From Clostridiales bacterium (GTDB lineage: Bacteria > Bacillota > Desulfotomaculia > Desulfotomaculales > VENG01), in the NCBI GenBank assembly GCA_016278505.1, contig JADQBQ010000016.1:1-64000 (forward strand): a stretch of 64,000 nucleotides of DNA, read 5' to 3'. Position 1 is the first letter of the stretch; each line of letters starts with the position of its first letter. The notes beneath the pieces are model-generated. The model saw nothing but the letters and a program-made list of their open reading frames with translations. It had not been told where the DNA came from and searched no databases. Below, one piece after another: positions 16,878 through 26,286 of this stretch. Both the position numbers and the translations under genes were made by a program.

Positions 16878-18716
16878 TTAACTGACCACCAACGCCTCCT
16901 CCGGACACTCAATGGCCGACTGATCAGCATTCATAATTGATTCGGCCAGCATAACCACGTTGGGCAGAATATTGTTGGCAAAATACCGGGCGGCGGCAAC
17001 TTTCCCCGCATAGTAGTTATAATCATGGTGTGCCGTGCCCAGTTCATCCATCTTGGCCGCTGCCACCAGCGCCTGGTCTAATAGAGCCTCTCCCGAAAAC
17101 AGCTGGGCACAGCAGGTTAGTACTTGAGTTGCGTAAAGCGGTATCAAATGGCCCTTTTCTGCTTTGTTAGCGTAGTAAGAGGCATAAATGTCCCTGATTT
17201 GGGCCACATTCCGGTAAGCCTTTTCCAGGTTAGTAAACTCAGCCACAAATCCTACGGCATCTTTATTCTTTTCCAGGAACTCTTGCCGGTCTTGCATCCA
17301 GTTTTCAAAGGCCTGGCCTTTTTGCATCCTCATTTTTCTACCCACCAGGTCCATGGCATGGATAAATGAAGTCCCCTCCCAGATGGAGAGTATCTTCACA
17401 TCCCGGGCGTACTGCGAAACCGGGTACTCTTCGGTGTAGCCCACCCCGCCGTATACCTGGACAGCCTGCCCGATCATGGGCCAGGCTGTCTCGCTGGCAT
17501 AGGTTTTGATCATGGGGGTGAGTACATCGGCCAGCCCCTGACACCGGGCGGATTTCTCCTGTTCACTGCCGTGCTCGGCAATATCCAGGTAGTAAAAGCC
17601 CCTGAAAATCATGGCCCGTACAGCCTCCACCTGGGCCTTCATTTCCAATAGCATTCTTTTTACATCTTCGTGCTTAATTATCGGCACCCGGCCCTCCTTA
17701 GGATTGGTAAACGGCCGACCCTGGATACGCTCGGTGGCATAGCGGCCGGCAAAATAGTATGCCGCGGCCATTTGGGCCAGCGCGTTATGTCCGGTGCCAA
17801 TGCGAGATTCATTCATCATATTAAACATCATGGCCAAACCCTGGGAAAATCCTTCATCATCTGCCGGGCTGCCCACCAGTATGCCGTGGCAATTATCATT
17901 CTCACCAAAGTTCAGCATAGCCGTGGCTGACGCCCTGAGCCCCATCTTGTGCTCCACCCCGATGCAGGTAACATCATTGGGCTCACCCAGACTGCCGTCA
18001 TCGTTAACCCAAATTTTAGGTACTATATAAAGGCCCAGACCTTTGGAACCGGGGGCCCCTCCTTCAGGGCGGGCCAGCACCATGTGAATAATATTTTCGC
18101 CTAAATCCACTTCCCCGCCGGTAATGAACATCTTAGTGCCCTTTATCTTGTATATGGCCGGATCGCCGGTGGGATATGCCCTGGTGGTGGAGTCACCCAC
18201 ATCGGAACCGGCATTGGGCTCGGTAAGGCACATAGTGCCGCTCCACCGGCCGCTCAGCATATTTTCGATAAACAGTTCCCGGTCCTTGTCGTGGCCAAAC
18301 TTGTGAATCAGATTGGACGCCCCGGTGGTGAGCTTGATGTAAGACGACAGCGCCGGGCAGGCTGCCATAATCATTTCGTTGTAGGCCCTGTATAATGTTA
18401 GCGGCATCAGAGTATCTGAGCCCAGCGACTCATTGGTGGAACCCCAGCCATTCTTCTGTAGAAATTTATAAGCCTCTATGTATGACGGCGGTAGTTTAAC
18501 CACACCGTTTTTAAATACAACCCCATTTTCGTCTCCCTCTTTATTAACAGGAAAAACCACTTCTTTGGCGATCTTATAAACTTCGTTTAGAATAAAATCC
18601 ACATCGTCCATTTCATAATTTTCTTTAAATTTAGCCAGGTTAAAAATCTCTTCCATATCCAGCCATTCATTCAATATGAACTTGAGGTCCCGCACATCGT
18701 ATGCAAAATCAGCCAT
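16878..18716 (-). CDS. Large acyl-CoA dehydrogenase (about 600-aa type)
   Basis: A long acyl-CoA dehydrogenase of the branch with an extra N-terminal segment and C-terminal extension, as in DmdC/FadE5-like enzymes. Order: N-terminal extension (DLKFILNEWLDMEEIF), core loop MCLTEPNAGSDVGDSTTRA, beta-domain with KMGLRASATAMLNFGEN, and C-terminal domain with VYGGVGYTEEYPVSQYARDVKILSIWEGTSFIHA. A helical extension follows (about 460-612). The ATG at 18716 follows GGGGAGG. It is the first gene of the five-gene operon and lies 48 bp from a strong sigma-54 element. It is strongly similar to the protein at 20899-22722. The substrate is not readable; such enzymes act on a range of acyl-CoAs. Confidence 0.93.
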   Translation of the reverse strand: MADFAYDVRDLKFILNEWLDMEEIFNLAKFKENYEMDDVDFILNEVYKIAKEVVFPVNKEGDENGVVFKNGVVKLPPSYIEAYKFLQKNGWGSTNESLGSDTLMPLTLYRAYNEMIMAACPALSSYIKLTTGASNLIHKFGHDKDRELFIENMLSGRWSGTMCLTEPNAGSDVGDSTTRAYPTGDPAIYKIKGTKMFITGGEVDLGENIIHMVLARPEGGAPGSKGLGLYIVPKIWVNDDGSLGEPNDVTCIGVEHKMGLRASATAMLNFGENDNCHGILVGSPADDEGFSQGLAMMFNMMNESRIGTGHNALAQMAAAYYFAGRYATERIQGRPFTNPKEGRVPIIKHEDVKRMLLEMKAQVEAVRAMIFRGFYYLDIAEHGSEQEKSARCQGLADVLTPMIKTYASETAWPMIGQAVQVYGGVGYTEEYPVSQYARDVKILSIWEGTSFIHAMDLVGRKMRMQKGQAFENWMQDRQEFLEKNKDAVGFVAEFTNLEKAYRNVAQIRDIYASYYANKAEKGHLIPLYATQVLTCCAQLFSGEALLDQALVAAAKMDELGTAHHDYNYYAGKVAAARYFANNILPNVVMLAESIMNADQSAIECPEEALVVS

Positions 18717-18763
18717 TTAATTAAACCTCCCCGCTTTGCAAACTTTTTGCTAAACCTTAATTG

Positions 18764-18779
18764 AGCAAAAGGCATGCCA
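18764..18779 (-). promoter_or_regulatory. Sigma-54 promoter of the minus-strand beta-oxidation operon
   Basis: On the minus strand TGGCAT, GCCTT, TTGCT gives the GG (-24) and GC (-12) dinucleotides with correct spacing, about 50 bp before the ATG at 18716. A PrpR-type sigma-54 activator is encoded nearby. Confidence 0.8.
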
Positions 18780-18901
18780 CTACTCCAAAACTCAAACAAA
18801 CAGGCTAAATACCCCCAATAGGCGGCATTAATGCTACCTGTTGGGTTTCAATTTGTTACCTCCGGGTTGCTTAATTAAACAAAAAAACCATATATCACAC
18901 T

Positions 18902-18929
18902 AAAAAAATGACCACCCATGTTGGTGGCC
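18902..18929 (-). terminator. Isolated minus-strand terminator-like hairpin in the divergent promoter region
   Basis: On the minus strand GGCCACC, loop AACAT, GGGTGGTC is followed by ATTTTTTT. No annotated gene lies upstream on that strand between here and the divergent promoter near 19055, so it could end an unrecognised small transcript or insulate the two operons. Confidence 0.45.
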
Positions 18930-19054
18930 GGCTTCATTTACAAAACATTAGTCAAAAAAAGTTCGCCAAACAGATAGACCTGAAGGGGTATTCAGGCTGC
19001 CGAATAATATAGCACCTGCTGCAGATGTTGAAGTTATCTAACATAAACACCTTT

Positions 19055-19071
19055 TTGGCACAGGGCTTGCA
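19055..19071 (+). promoter_or_regulatory. Sigma-54 promoter of the plus-strand beta-oxidation operon
   Basis: TTGGCAC, AGGGC, TTGCA matches the consensus TGGCAC-N5-TTGCA exactly. It lies about 80 bp before the first gene (ATG 19153). Confidence 0.9.
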
Positions 19072-19152
19072 CTATTATGACATTTAATAAATGAGTATAG
19101 TCCTTTCGGAGCACCCCCAACAATTTCTATAGAACAAAGGAGAGGTTTGAAG

Positions 19153-20028
19153 ATGACAATAGCAGGCATTAACAAAATTTGCGTGGTTGGCGCGGGCAAC
19201 ATGGGGCACCAAATAGCCCTTTGCTGTGCTGTGGCAGGCTATCAGGTAAAGTGCACCGACATCAAGGCAGAAATCTTAAAAACTGCAGAGAACTTTGCCG
19301 ATACTTACCTTCCCAAGCGGGTAGCCAAAGGCAAAATGACTGAGGAAACTGCCCGGCAAGCCAGGGCTAACATTTCCTTTACCACGAGCTTAAAGGAAGC
19401 TGCCCAAGACGCCGATGTAGTTATTGAAGCTGTGTTGGAAAATCTGGATCTTAAGTTAAAGCTCTTTGCTCAATTGGATGAAATATGCCCATCCCATACC
19501 ATCCTGGCCACCAATAGTTCATTTATTGTCAGCTCAAAAATTGCACCGGCCACCAAGCGTCAGGATAAGGTTTGCAATATGCACTTTTTTAATCCCGCTA
19601 TGGTTATGAAGCTGGTGGAAGTGGTCAAAGGACCACATACCTCGGAAGAAACGGCCAATATAATTTTTGACCTGTGCAAAGACATTGGCAAAATGCCGGT
19701 AATGCTGCAAAAAGAAATATACGGTTTTTTGGTAAATCGCATTGTGTCGGCTATTAACCGGGAGGCTATGTATATCTACGATATGGGTGTTGCCTCTTAT
19801 GAAGATATTGATACCGCTGTAGTAAACGCGCTGGGACATCCCATGGGACCGTTCCGCATGATGGACCTTACCGGTATCGACCTGGCCTATCACATTGGCA
19901 TGGAGCGTTACCAGGAAAGCGGAGACCCGGCCTCTAAGCCCTCCCCCATTGTGGTGGAGAAATTTGTTAAAAAAGAATGGGGCCAGAAAACCGGTAAAGG
20001 TTTCTATGACTACACTAAAAAGAAATAA
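19153..20028 (+). CDS. 3-hydroxyacyl-CoA (3-hydroxybutyryl-CoA) dehydrogenase, second copy
   Basis: The same enzyme type as 15980-16849: Rossmann motif VVGAGNMGHQIA near the N-terminus, catalytic NMHFFNPAMVMKLVEVVKGPHT, and C-terminal HPMGPFRMMDLTGIDLAYHI. ATG 19153 is 7 bases after AAAGGAGAGG, while the track TTG at 19147 is too close to it; the protein is then 291 aa. It is the first gene of a three-gene plus-strand operon behind a consensus sigma-54 promoter. The paralogue in the divergent operon is very similar along its length, which suggests an old local duplication of part of the pathway. Differences are spread through the protein and not confined to one domain. Confidence 0.94.
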   Translation: MTIAGINKICVVGAGNMGHQIALCCAVAGYQVKCTDIKAEILKTAENFADTYLPKRVAKGKMTEETARQARANISFTTSLKEAAQDADVVIEAVLENLDLKLKLFAQLDEICPSHTILATNSSFIVSSKIAPATKRQDKVCNMHFFNPAMVMKLVEVVKGPHTSEETANIIFDLCKDIGKMPVMLQKEIYGFLVNRIVSAINREAMYIYDMGVASYEDIDTAVVNALGHPMGPFRMMDLTGIDLAYHIGMERYQESGDPASKPSPIVVEKFVKKEWGQKTGKGFYDYTKKK

Positions 20029-20087
20029 CTTTGATAGTTTAATATGGTGAACCCAACCATTTATTACGTTTTTAAGGAGGAATTGAC

Positions 20088-20861
20088 TTGGAAAATACCA
20101 AACTTGTAGTGGCCAAAGAAGAAGGCTATATTGTTGCTACCATCAATAATCCCCCGGCTAATGCACTGGGCCAGCCAGTACTAGGTGACTTAAATAATCT
20201 ACTGGATGAATGTTTAAATGACGATACAGTTAGGGCAATCGTCTTAACCGGTGCCGGGGAAAAATTATTTTCCGCCGGCGCCGATATTAAAGAGTTTGCA
20301 TCTATTCAAGCAGGTAACCGACCTAAAATAAGCGGGCATGACCTTTTCCTTAAAATAGAAAATTACCCTAAACCCATTATCGCTGCGATACAAGGTAGTG
20401 CCTTTGGCGGTGGTAATGAGCTGGCTATGAGCTGCCACCTTAGAATTTTAGCCGATTCGGCTAAAATTGGCTTACCGGAAGCAAAACTGGGCATTATCCC
20501 CGGTTGGGGAGGTACCCAGCGTTTACCCAGACTAATTGGCAAAACCAGGGCATTAGAAGTGATCCTTACCGGTGAACCCTTGAGTGCCGAACAGGCTTAT
20601 GAATTTGGGTTGGTAAACAAGACTGTTCCCGCCGGACAAGTGCTTGAAGAAGCAAAAAAACTGGCCGCTAAAATGGCTAAAGGCGCCCCCCTGGCCATTC
20701 GGGAAATCCTCAAAGCGGTAACCCAGGGCCTTAACACCACCCTTGAAGAAGGTATCAAAATAGAGCAATCCGGGACTCATATAGTATTTGCCAGTGAAGA
20801 TGCTAAAGAGGGCAGCAAGGCTTTTTTACAAAAACGTACGCCTAATTTTCAGGGGAAATAA
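20088..20861 (+). CDS. Enoyl-CoA hydratase (crotonase), second copy
   Basis: A crotonase-family hydratase of 257 aa. Oxyanion segments EKLFSAGADIKEFA and GSAFGGGNELAMSCH, and the glutamate segment LPEAKLGIIPGWGGTQRLPR, are in the right order. The end AFLQKRTPNFQGK is typical. The start is TTG at 20088, seven bases after AAGGAGG. It differs from the paralogue at 13939 in the second oxyanion segment (GGGNEL against GGGCEL). It is the middle gene of the plus-strand sigma-54 operon, 60 bp after the dehydrogenase and 38 bp before the large acyl-CoA dehydrogenase. Confidence 0.93.
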   Translation: MENTKLVVAKEEGYIVATINNPPANALGQPVLGDLNNLLDECLNDDTVRAIVLTGAGEKLFSAGADIKEFASIQAGNRPKISGHDLFLKIENYPKPIIAAIQGSAFGGGNELAMSCHLRILADSAKIGLPEAKLGIIPGWGGTQRLPRLIGKTRALEVILTGEPLSAEQAYEFGLVNKTVPAGQVLEEAKKLAAKMAKGAPLAIREILKAVTQGLNTTLEEGIKIEQSGTHIVFASEDAKEGSKAFLQKRTPNFQGK

Positions 20862-20898
20862 TCTACAATACTTAACTTCAGATAAAGGAGTGCTACAC

Positions 20899-22722
20899 AT
20901 GTCCAGCAACTTTATTTATTCTAACCGCGACCATAAATTTATCCTCAACGAATGGTTGGATACAGAGAAAGTGTTAGGCTTTGACGCCTTTAGAGATGAT
21001 TACGAGATGGATGACATCGATATGATCATGGATGAGGCGCTGAAGGTGGCCAAAGAAGTAGTTGCACCCACCAACATTGACGGGGACCGCATGGGGGCGA
21101 AACTTGAAGACGGCAAAGTAACTACCCCTCCCTCATTTCATAAGCTATATAACTTTATGCAGGAAAATGGGTACGGTAATTCCCAGTATGACCCCAATGA
21201 AGAAGGCAAACTGCCGGCAACGCTGCACTTGCCCATAAGCGAATTCTTTAATGCCGCCAACCCGGCCTTCCATCCCTATATAGGACTGGCCGGGGGCTCT
21301 ACCAATTTAATCAACACTTTCGGCCGGGAAGAGGATAAAGAAAAGTTTCTACCAAAAATGTTCAGCGGTGAATGGGCGGGCACCATGTGCTTAACCGAAC
21401 CTTGCTGCGGTTCGGATGTGGGTGAAATTACTACCAAAGCTTTTCCCACGGACAACCCGAGGGTATATAAAATAAAGGGCACCAAGTGCTTTATTACTGC
21501 CGGAGATCATGACCTTACCGGTAACATCGTTCATTTATTACTGGCTAAATGTGAAGGAGCCGCACCGGGTACTAAAGGCATTTCTTTGTTCATTGTACCT
21601 AAAATTTGGGTTAACGATGACGGTAGTTTGGGTGAGCCAAACGATGTTACCACAGTAGCCCTGGAACACAAAATGGGCATTAAAGGTTCCGCAACGGCTA
21701 TGTTAAGCTTTGGTGATGAAGGCACCTGCCGCGGCATTCTACTGGGCAGCCCGCCGGATGAAAAGGGCAAAGCTGAAGGTATGTCCCAAATGTTCGTAAT
21801 GATGAACGGTGCCAGGCAAGGTACGGGCATTACCGCTATGTCCATTGCACAGGCCGCTTACAATTATTCTCTGCAGTATGCCCAAGAACGCGTTCAAGGT
21901 AAGTCCTTAAGCAATCCCAAAGGTGAGCGGGTAAGAATTATTGATCATGCCGATATAAGGAGAATGCTATTATTTCAAAAATCCATAGTTGAAGCCTGCC
22001 GGGCCATGCTGATGAAGAATGCTTATTACCTGGACCTCACCCGTTACAGTAATGATCCGGAAGAAAGAAAAATGGCCATGCGAAGAATTGAAGTCAATAA
22101 CCCTCTGGTCAAAGCTTATCCCTCCGACATGGTATGGCAAACCACCGCTGAAGCTATACAGATTCATGGCGGTTACGGTTTCACCGAAGAATACCCGGTA
22201 GCACAGTGCGCCCGGGATGCAAAAATACTTTCCATTTGGGAAGGTACTAACTTTATTCAGTCGCTGGACCTAGTTTTTAGAAAATGGACTTTGGATAAAG
22301 GGGTCATTTTTACTGAATGGTTTAGAGAAATAGAAAAATCTATTGAGGATAATAAAGATCGTGACGGGTTAGCCAGGGAATATGAAATTATGCGTGAAGC
22401 AGTGGGTGCCTACAGGGAAATTCAGGGTTTTATTACCTCAATCCTTCCTCAAAATATGGGAAAAGCCCCATTATATACTACGAGAATCCTTCACGCTACC
22501 TCCATGCTCTGGGGCGGGTCCCTTTTGTTTGAACAAGCTGCCATAGCGACCAATAAAATGCAGGAGATTGGTACAGATCATTTTGATTACCCGTTTTACC
22601 AGGGCAAAGTCCAAACGGCTAAATATTATATTAGAAACATAGTACCGGAAGTATTTAAAACAGCTGAGGTTATTAAGGATTGTGATACTTCGGCCATCGA
22701 TATCCTGGAAGAAGGTCTATAG
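20899..22722 (+). CDS. Large acyl-CoA dehydrogenase, second copy
   Basis: An acyl-CoA dehydrogenase of the 600-aa type, paralogous to 16878-18716. It keeps DHKFILNEWLDTEKV at the N-terminus, MCLTEPCCGSDVGEITTKA in the FAD loop, KMGIKGSATAMLSFGDEG in the beta-domain, and IHGGYGFTEEYPVAQCARDAKILSIWEGTNFIQS at the C-terminal active-site region, followed by the helical extension. The track ORF starts inside the crotonase gene; ATG 20899, after AAAGGAG, is the real start (607 aa). The loop has CCGSD where the paralogue has NAGSD, so substrate or electron-acceptor preference may differ. It is the last gene of the plus-strand operon, ending at a bidirectional stem. Confidence 0.93.
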   Translation: MSSNFIYSNRDHKFILNEWLDTEKVLGFDAFRDDYEMDDIDMIMDEALKVAKEVVAPTNIDGDRMGAKLEDGKVTTPPSFHKLYNFMQENGYGNSQYDPNEEGKLPATLHLPISEFFNAANPAFHPYIGLAGGSTNLINTFGREEDKEKFLPKMFSGEWAGTMCLTEPCCGSDVGEITTKAFPTDNPRVYKIKGTKCFITAGDHDLTGNIVHLLLAKCEGAAPGTKGISLFIVPKIWVNDDGSLGEPNDVTTVALEHKMGIKGSATAMLSFGDEGTCRGILLGSPPDEKGKAEGMSQMFVMMNGARQGTGITAMSIAQAAYNYSLQYAQERVQGKSLSNPKGERVRIIDHADIRRMLLFQKSIVEACRAMLMKNAYYLDLTRYSNDPEERKMAMRRIEVNNPLVKAYPSDMVWQTTAEAIQIHGGYGFTEEYPVAQCARDAKILSIWEGTNFIQSLDLVFRKWTLDKGVIFTEWFREIEKSIEDNKDRDGLAREYEIMREAVGAYREIQGFITSILPQNMGKAPLYTTRILHATSMLWGGSLLFEQAAIATNKMQEIGTDHFDYPFYQGKVQTAKYYIRNIVPEVFKTAEVIKDCDTSAIDILEEGL

Positions 22723-22758
22723 GAGGATTCAGGGGGCGCACAGGCATTAGAGCACATA

Positions 22759-22797
22759 TATAAACTACCTCAGAGGTTTTTCCCGAGGTAGTTTATA
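22759..22797. terminator. Bidirectional terminator stem between convergent genes
   Basis: TATAAACTACCTC (22759-22771) pairs with GAGGTAGTTTATA (22785-22797). It separates the plus-strand beta-oxidation operon from the minus-strand regulator, whose stop codon is at 22799. Confidence 0.75.
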
Positions 22798-22798
22798 T

Positions 22799-24724
22799 TC
22801 ACCGAACCATAGCTCCATCCAGATCTTTTAATTTTCTCCATATAGTAGTGCGACTTGTACCGGTAATTTGAGAAATTTCCTTTATGGGTGCGCCGGTGGA
22901 AATAAGGTATTCAATAATCTCCCGCTCCATGTCTTCCATTGTGCCAATTTTTATATTTATTCTGTTTTCATCTCCTGCGGGGACCGTATATGATTTTTTT
23001 ATTTTTTCGTTAATTAGACCGGTAATCAGTTCTTCCGCATTTTGATTTTCTTCAATTAAAAAAACGTACTTTTGGATTATGTTCTGCAGTTCCCTAACGT
23101 TTCCGGGCCAATTGTATTTTTGCAACTTTTCTATAGCAGCCTTGGTTAAAGGTGGAACACTTTTTTTCTCCTCGTTACTGAATTTATTGACCAGAAATTC
23201 AGCCAGCAATGCTATATCTTCTTTTCTCTTGCGCAAAAGCGGGATATCCAGGTTGAGTACTTCCAGGCGGTGAAAAAGATCGCTGCGGAAATTGCCCTCC
23301 CGGACAGCCAAAGTGAGTTCATAGTTGGTAGCCGCAATTATCCTGACATCCACGGGAAGCACCCTGTCGCTACCCAGCCTCATTATTTCCCGTTCCTGCA
23401 AAACACGCAATAGCCGGGCTTGTACGGGTAAGGTCATTCCACTGATCTCATCCAGGAAAATAGTTCCCCCGTGGGCCATTTCAAATAATCCGGTTTTACC
23501 GCCTTTTTTGGCTCCTGTAAAAGCACCTTCCTCATAGCCAAACAATTCGCTTTCCAGCAGGTTTTCGGGTAGGGCGGCGCAATTAACGGCCACAAAAGGA
23601 CCTTCACGCCTTTCGCTCTCATTATGAATACTCTGGGCAAATAGTTCCTTCCCGGTGCCGCTTTCGCCACAAATCAATACGGTAGCATTTGCCCCGGCAT
23701 ATTTCTTAGCCCTGGTAATGGTATCCATAAGCAGTTCACTGCTACCGATAATATCGCTAAAGGTATGCCTGGCGTAAAGTCCCTTTTTATAAAGTTGGCG
23801 CCGCAAATTCTGCTCCATTACCTGAATACGGTCCACACTCTGGAACATGGTAACAATACCGTTTCTTTTATTACCCAGAAAGATAGGCATAGTGTTCACC
23901 CAGAACTTCTTGCGGCCCACCTCTTTATAAGTTTCCGTGCCCACCTTATCAATATTAATTAAAGCCCCCAAGATGGTGGATTCCCGTAAGTTATCGATAT
24001 GCCTGCCCACCAGGGTACGGGCTTCCATTTCTAAAAGATTTTCCGCTGCTTTATTCATAAAAGTAATTCGGTGGTGCTCATCAATGGTCAGAATACCATC
24101 ATTGGATGATTCCAATACCGCCTTATATTTTTTAAAGCGATCTTGGTCTCTTCGAATCCCCCGCAGCAATTCCACTGCCCTTTTTATGGAGCCATATATA
24201 GCATCATTCCCCGAATGCACCAGCACAGCATTGGTACCTGAGCTTTTTGCCATTTCATAAACACACAGCCCCGTACTTACAATTACTTCTAAATCCGATC
24301 TTAATATTCTGGTTACTTGTTCATCCATCTCATAAATATTGGTGTACGGGTAGCACTCAACTTCTATATCCAATATGTCAACTACAGTCTTGAATTCAGG
24401 GCTAAAATCCTTAGTCTTATGACCCAAAAATGCAATTTTACGCCCCATGCCCCGGGCTGCATGCAACGCCTTTAATATATCAAATGAAGTTACCTCAATT
24501 AAAACAACGGGAAGGGAAACTTCTTTCTTAATTTTTTCACCGGTGACCCCCCGGCTGATGATTATATCTACTCCTTCATGTTCAAATTGATACGCTAGTG
24601 AAACCCCTTCCTCCAATACCCCCTCCCTTACCTCCAAATTCAAATTCATTTCACCGGCCAATGTCCTGATCATCTTGGTCATCTCCGGGTAAGTGGAAAC
24701 AACCCCTATCTTGGTATTATCCAT
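22799..24724 (-). CDS. Sigma-54-dependent activator, PrpR_N-PAS-AAA+-Fis
   Basis: An enhancer-binding activator of sigma-54 RNA polymerase. Order: PrpR_N ligand-sensing domain (about 1-170, [26 protein letters not shown]), PAS domain (about 190-300, [23 protein letters not shown]), AAA+ ATPase (about 320-550) with Walker A GESGTGKE, sigma-54-contact loop GAFTGA, Walker [10 protein letters not shown], and a Fis-type helix-turn-helix at the C-terminus ([19 protein letters not shown]). ATG 24724 gives 641 aa; the track start adds 31 residues without support. PrpR_N proteins sense small carboxylates or acyl-CoA-related signals, so this is the obvious regulator of the three sigma-54 promoters at 18.8, 19.1 and 28.5 kb. 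Confidence 0.93.
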   Translation of the reverse strand: MDNTKIGVVSTYPEMTKMIRTLAGEMNLNLEVREGVLEEGVSLAYQFEHEGVDIIISRGVTGEKIKKEVSLPVVLIEVTSFDILKALHAARGMGRKIAFLGHKTKDFSPEFKTVVDILDIEVECYPYTNIYEMDEQVTRILRSDLEVIVSTGLCVYEMAKSSGTNAVLVHSGNDAIYGSIKRAVELLRGIRRDQDRFKKYKAVLESSNDGILTIDEHHRITFMNKAAENLLEMEARTLVGRHIDNLRESTILGALINIDKVGTETYKEVGRKKFWVNTMPIFLGNKRNGIVTMFQSVDRIQVMEQNLRRQLYKKGLYARHTFSDIIGSSELLMDTITRAKKYAGANATVLICGESGTGKELFAQSIHNESERREGPFVAVNCAALPENLLESELFGYEEGAFTGAKKGGKTGLFEMAHGGTIFLDEISGMTLPVQARLLRVLQEREIMRLGSDRVLPVDVRIIAATNYELTLAVREGNFRSDLFHRLEVLNLDIPLLRKRKEDIALLAEFLVNKFSNEEKKSVPPLTKAAIEKLQKYNWPGNVRELQNIIQKYVFLIEENQNAEELITGLINEKIKKSYTVPAGDENRINIKIGTMEDMEREIIEYLISTGAPIKEISQITGTSRTTIWRKLKDLDGAMVR

Positions 24725-24866
24725 GTTATAAAGATACCCCCTATCACACTCAACTGGGAACTGGGATAACAGGCAAAATTTTCGGAATATATTAGCTACC
24801 AGTTTACCATTTTGCAACTATTTGAACAATACAGAAAAATCTATCACTAAGCCTGCACTTAACACC

Positions 24867-24915
24867 TAAAAGAAAAACTAAGGAGTTATGCTTTAACTAA
24901 CCATAACTTCTTAGT
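24867..24915 (-). terminator. Intrinsic terminator of the acyl-CoA ligase operon
   Basis: On the minus strand ACTAAGAAGTTATG and CATAACTCCTTAGT form the stem, followed by TTTTTCTTTT. It lies about 50 bp after the DUF362 stop codon. Confidence 0.8.
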
Positions 24916-24961
24916 CTTTTAATCAAAGATCATAATATTTGAGTTAGCTAACATACAATTG

Positions 24962-26254
24962 CTATCTCACATATAATTCCATGTCAAACCCTTCCTTACT
25001 GAGATAGCGGTCAAAAATATAATGACGGTACTTTACATATTCCTCATAATCACAATGTATACCCTCTTCTTTTAATAACTTTTGAAACTCTTTTAAGTCC
25101 GGAGGGCAGCCTTTAATGAAAATGGGTTTGTTTATGTTGGGGTTGCCTTTGTTGCGGTGGTAGGCACACTTACCAAACAAAACTGTTTTCTCAAAACCCG
25201 GTGAGGCATCCTGCCTTTTGCCACTTACAAACTCAACCCCCGGAAACGGCTCACCCTTAAAAGCCGACATAAATAAAAGTAAAACCGGGTTAAAAGCAGC
25301 AGCGCAGGCTGTGCAAAGAGAGTCATCATATTTCCTAAGGGCCAACCCCTTAATACCACGTTTTTGAAAACCAGCCGGCATGGTATTGTCCTCTGTCCAC
25401 TTCCAAGTATAATCCAAAAAATCGGCATGATCCGCTATTGCTTCTCCACGGGTTTCAAGCTCCGGCAGCTCAATACTGCCCCCGTTACGCGCGGCAAAAT
25501 ATTTAATATGCTCCACCTCGCCGGCATCGTAACCAAGTAAAGCTGCACCAACTACATCACAGGCTAAGATATCTCTGGAAGCCGCCAGAATATCTTTTCG
25601 GAATGCCTTCCCTGAATGGCCCGGCCCTTTTTCCAGCGCAAAGATACCATCAATAATAGTAAGCTCCATGGGCAGCACTTCAGCTATTCTTGGGAACATA
25701 TGCTCCAAATTTTCATCCCGGGCGTGGCAAAACTTTTTGGACTTCCGATGCAGGCAGCCTTTTAAGTTTTTAATACCCAGTGAAACTTTACACTGGTTAT
25801 GTGTTTTTAAGACCGGAATATTAATAATTTTATCCACTTCTAGCGCCGTGCGGGCTATAGAAAAATTAAAACCGCCAACATCCACGTCCTCAAATTCGTC
25901 CTTATTAAAGTCAATCAAATTTACTCCGTATTTTTCACGTAGTTTTTCATAACCTAGCACCTGAAATATTCTTTCTGTGGTTGATCCGAAACTACCAAGA
26001 GAAGCCTCCCCAATGGTTAAATCATTAAAACCGGCCTCATGCAGTATCTGCACCAGTGCAAATATTACCGCACTAGTGGTAAGCACACCATAGGGAGGAA
26101 AAGGTAATTCAAAATCCCAGGATACTAAGTTAGGCTTAATTAGGATTTTATCTTGCTTACTAAAACCTTGCAGCCCGTCGCACAGTTCCAACGCTTCTTT
26201 TATTGAATTATAAGTATCGTTATGTTTAACGATAGAAACTACCGGTTTGGTCAT
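24962..26254 (-). CDS. DUF362-domain protein
   Basis: A 430-aa protein of the DUF362 family. The N-terminal 250 residues hold the family pattern (KPNLVSWDFELPFPPYG, VLKTHNQCKVSLGIKNLKG, DGIFALEKGPGHSG, DILACDVVGAALLGYD). The second half has scattered cysteines (SLCTACAAAF, GKCAYH, IKGCPPD) that could bind a metal or cluster, but no classic 4Fe-4S spacing. The track start lies in the upstream gene; ATG 26254 begins MTKPVVSIVKHND. DUF362 proteins have no settled function; some relatives carry ferredoxin domains. It is the third gene of a minus-strand operon with an acyl-CoA ligase and a membrane protein, so a role in acyl-CoA or electron handling is only a guess. Confidence 0.8.
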   Translation of the reverse strand: MTKPVVSIVKHNDTYNSIKEALELCDGLQGFSKQDKILIKPNLVSWDFELPFPPYGVLTTSAVIFALVQILHEAGFNDLTIGEASLGSFGSTTERIFQVLGYEKLREKYGVNLIDFNKDEFEDVDVGGFNFSIARTALEVDKIINIPVLKTHNQCKVSLGIKNLKGCLHRKSKKFCHARDENLEHMFPRIAEVLPMELTIIDGIFALEKGPGHSGKAFRKDILAASRDILACDVVGAALLGYDAGEVEHIKYFAARNGGSIELPELETRGEAIADHADFLDYTWKWTEDNTMPAGFQKRGIKGLALRKYDDSLCTACAAAFNPVLLLFMSAFKGEPFPGVEFVSGKRQDASPGFEKTVLFGKCAYHRNKGNPNINKPIFIKGCPPDLKEFQKLLKEEGIHCDYEEYVKYRHYIFDRYLSKEGFDMELYVR

Positions 26255-26286
26255 AATAATATCCCCGTAAAATTTGATAAAGTTTA

